From: Verrucomicrobiales bacterium
GTDB lineage: Bacteria; Verrucomicrobiota; Verrucomicrobiia; Limisphaerales; UBA1100
Assembly (NCBI GenBank): GCA_003517285.1
Contig: DPAW01000172.1
Coordinates: forward strand, 5,875 to 22,013
Reading direction: 5' to 3'
Length of the DNA stretch: 16,139 bases
Positions 14,915 through 16,139 of this stretch are shown here, one piece after another. How positions within the stretch are numbered: the first letter of the stretch is position 1; each line of letters begins with the position of its first letter. Made by a program: the position numbers and the translations under genes. Under the pieces are notes generated by a model that saw only the letters and a list, made by a program, of their open reading frames with translations, had not been told where the DNA came from and ran no database searches.

Positions 14915-15842
14915 AGATCGTCTCCTTTAATGCCTGCCGCATCACCTCCAAGGGGGCAGTTTGGCCGGTCCAGATTTCGAGGGCTTTGGCTCCTTGATGG
15001 AGGAGCATGCCGAGGCCATTGGCGGTTTTGCAGCCGGCTTCGGCGGCGGCGGCGAGCAGCGGGGTTTCGGCGGGCCGATAAACCATGTCATACACCGCGC
15101 GGGATTTACCGAGGGAAAAGGCGGCGGGATCAAAGGGCAGGGGGTCGCTGGCCTTGAGGCCGAGGGAGGTAGCATTGAGCACGAGGTCTACTTCGGCGGG
15201 CGGATATCCCACATTTACCCGCATGGCTGGGAAACGATCGCGAATCTCGGTGGCGATGGCTTCGGCTTTGCTGGCGGTGCGGTTGACGAGGAAGAGTTCC
15301 TTTACGCCGGTGGCGGCGATCTTCAGAGCGGCCACGCGGCCGGCACCGCCGGCGCCAAGGAGCAGGATGCTTTCGCCGCGCACTTCCATGCCGAGATCCT
15401 CGCGCAGGCTTTGGGTGATGCCGTCGGCGTCGGTGTTGAAGCCGTGGCTGCGCACGTTTTCCGGGGCGGTTTCAAATTCATGAATGGCGCGCCAGTCGCC
15501 TGAATCGGTTTGGCCCTCGAACAGGATGGTGTTTACTGCGCCCCATTCGCGGGCGCTTTCGTCGAGTACCTCCACCATGTCCAGCGCCAGCAGCTTGTGC
15601 GGCACGGTGAGGTTCAGTCCCACGTAATGCATGGCCTGCGCGCCGGCGATGGCTTCGCTGAGTTGCTCAGGGCGGACCTCGGCGGCGGTGTAGCGCCAGT
15701 CCAAGCCGAGCGTGGCGATGCCGGCATTTTGCATGGCGGGCGAGGCGGAGTGGCGCACGGGAAAACCGTACACGGCGCACAGGCGCGTGCTGGCGGAAAC
15801 GGTCTGGGCGTGGTCGGCCACGGGCGGAATGTAGCTGGGCAC
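14907..15842 (-). CDS. aroE: Shikimate dehydrogenase (NADP+)
   Basis: This is a 311-residue protein, somewhat longer than the usual 270-290. It reduces 3-dehydroshikimate to shikimate. The substrate site is HSASPAMQNA (31-40), in which the family usually reads S-L-S-P. The catalytic lysine is K83 in LNLTVPHK, and the catalytic Asp is D138 in NTDADG (136-141). The nucleotide-binding loop is LGAGGAG (162-168) followed by VNRT (186-189), which fits NADP. NATSLGL and GLGMLLHQGAKALEIWTG close the fold. An extra segment of roughly 18-20 residues (about 109-130) lies between AVNT and NTDADG. The start is GTG 15842; no better start is seen. pilD begins within its last 8 bases. Confidence 0.95.
   Translation of the reverse strand: MPSYIPPVADHAQTVSASTRLCAVYGFPVRHSASPAMQNAGIATLGLDWRYTAAEVRPEQLSEAIAGAQAMHYVGLNLTVPHKLLALDMVEVLDESAREWGAVNTILFEGQTDSGDWRAIHEFETAPENVRSHGFNTDADGITQSLREDLGMEVRGESILLLGAGGAGRVAALKIAATGVKELFLVNRTASKAEAIATEIRDRFPAMRVNVGYPPAEVDLVLNATSLGLKASDPLPFDPAAFSLGKSRAVYDMVYRPAETPLLAAAAEAGCKTANGLGMLLHQGAKALEIWTGQTAPLEVMRQALKETIYG
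14921..14928 (-). promoter_or_regulatory. Strong Shine-Dalgarno site for pilD inside the aroE 3' end
   Basis: On the - strand AAAGGAGA lies 6 bases before the pilD ATG. It falls inside the last codons of aroE (Lys-Glu-Thr) and is the clearest ribosome binding site in the window. It sets the pilD start and points to coupled translation. Confidence 0.75.
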
Positions 15843-15913
15843 TGGGCGGTGGTCGAGAGTCGAGTGACTTGACGCCCGCGCGGCCCTTTCCCAAGATGCC
15901 GCACCGACTGACT

Positions 15914-16139
15914 ATGAGTGAATCTGTTTTCCCCCCCACCGGCGAGGCTGCGGCCGGCGCGCATGTTTCTTCCCTCGATCAATACCGCGAGCTGTACGAT
16001 CGTTCGATCAACGATCCCGAAGGGTTCTGGACCGAGCACGCCCAGCGGCTGCATTGGTTTGAGCCGTGGCACACGTTGCGCGAGTGGGATTATCACAAGG
16101 CGGAGATCGGCTGGGTTCTCGGCGGTAAATTAAACGCCT
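15914..16139 (+). CDS. acs: Acetyl-CoA synthetase, N-terminal part (3' truncated by window)
   Basis: 75 codons are present from ATG 15914. After a short low-complexity head, the peptide reads YRELYDRSINDPEGFW, then a W-F-E-P-W block, and ends near GWVLGGKLNA. This is the N-terminal domain seen in AMP-forming acetyl-CoA synthetases (Tyr...Leu-Tyr...Ser-Ile...Pro-Glu-x-Phe-Trp, then Gly-Gly-Lys-Leu-Asn). Acs makes acetyl-CoA from acetate, ATP and CoA. Propionyl-CoA synthetases share this domain, so the acyl substrate is likely but not certain. It diverges from aroE across 71 bases. A TTGACG at 15869-15874 followed after 17 bases by CAAGAT is a weak promoter candidate, though it would leave only a very short leader. 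Confidence 0.88.
   Translation, partial: MSESVFPPTGEAAAGAHVSSLDQYRELYDRSINDPEGFWTEHAQRLHWFEPWHTLREWDYHKAEIGWVLGGKLNA

Noticed and set aside
1..16139. Looked for tRNA or rRNA genes, CRISPR repeats, insertion sequences, attachment sites and phage genes
   Set aside because: No cloverleaf, regularly spaced repeats, transposase motifs or inverted-repeat ends were noticed by eye.

Overview
The window is about 16.1 kb of dense, moderately GC-rich bacterial chromosome. It looks verrucomicrobial, or from the wider Planctomycetes-Verrucomicrobia-Chlamydiae group. The reasons are a lone short prepilin-like gene, GYF_2-domain membrane proteins, a Sel1-repeat protein, a PanF-type symporter with a small partner subunit, an MlrC-family remnant and mostly weak Shine-Dalgarno sites. 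This placement is inference from gene content only. The window is cut at both ends: trmL loses its 5' part on the left and acs its 3' part on the right.

Left region (1-2707). After the trmL tail comes a candidate sigma70-type promoter, then a well-formed SAM-I (S-box) riboswitch and a Rho-independent terminator. The P1 3' strand of the riboswitch can pair either with the P1 5' strand or with the terminator 5' arm, so the switch should be OFF when SAM is high. It controls a tight set: a threonine-synthase-family PLP enzyme, a CysO/MoaD-like sulfur carrier ending in Gly-Gly, a small NIL-domain protein and a GNAT acetyltransferase. Together these suggest a sulfur-carrier-dependent route into homocysteine/methionine, or cysteine, in which the ThrC-like enzyme uses the carrier thiocarboxylate as sulfur donor. 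This is the most interesting item in the window.

Middle region (2707-7159). Two paralogue-like membrane proteins, each with an N-terminal GYF_2 domain, follow with almost no spacing, and then glnS (glutaminyl-tRNA synthetase). All genes from the riboswitch to glnS run on the + strand with gaps of 33 bases or less, so they may be read through as one long operon. Behind glnS, on the - strand, is an MlrC C-terminal fragment, probably a decayed gene.

Transporter region (7684-11226). A YhdT/DUF997-like small membrane subunit, a PanF-like sodium/solute symporter with an unusual insert of about 115 residues, and a secreted zinc metalloprotease are joined by two ATGA stop-start overlaps. A very small type IV prepilin-like gene follows.

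Right region (11227-16139). On the - strand is a nine-repeat Sel1 protein. aroC (chorismate synthase) is on the + strand. A - strand aroE-pilD pair (shikimate dehydrogenase and a prepilin peptidase with a large insert) overlaps by 8 bases. The + strand start of acs (acetyl-CoA synthetase) ends the window. Two shikimate-pathway genes (aroC, aroE) and two type IV pilin/secretion genes (a prepilin-like protein and its likely processing peptidase) therefore lie within 5 kb.
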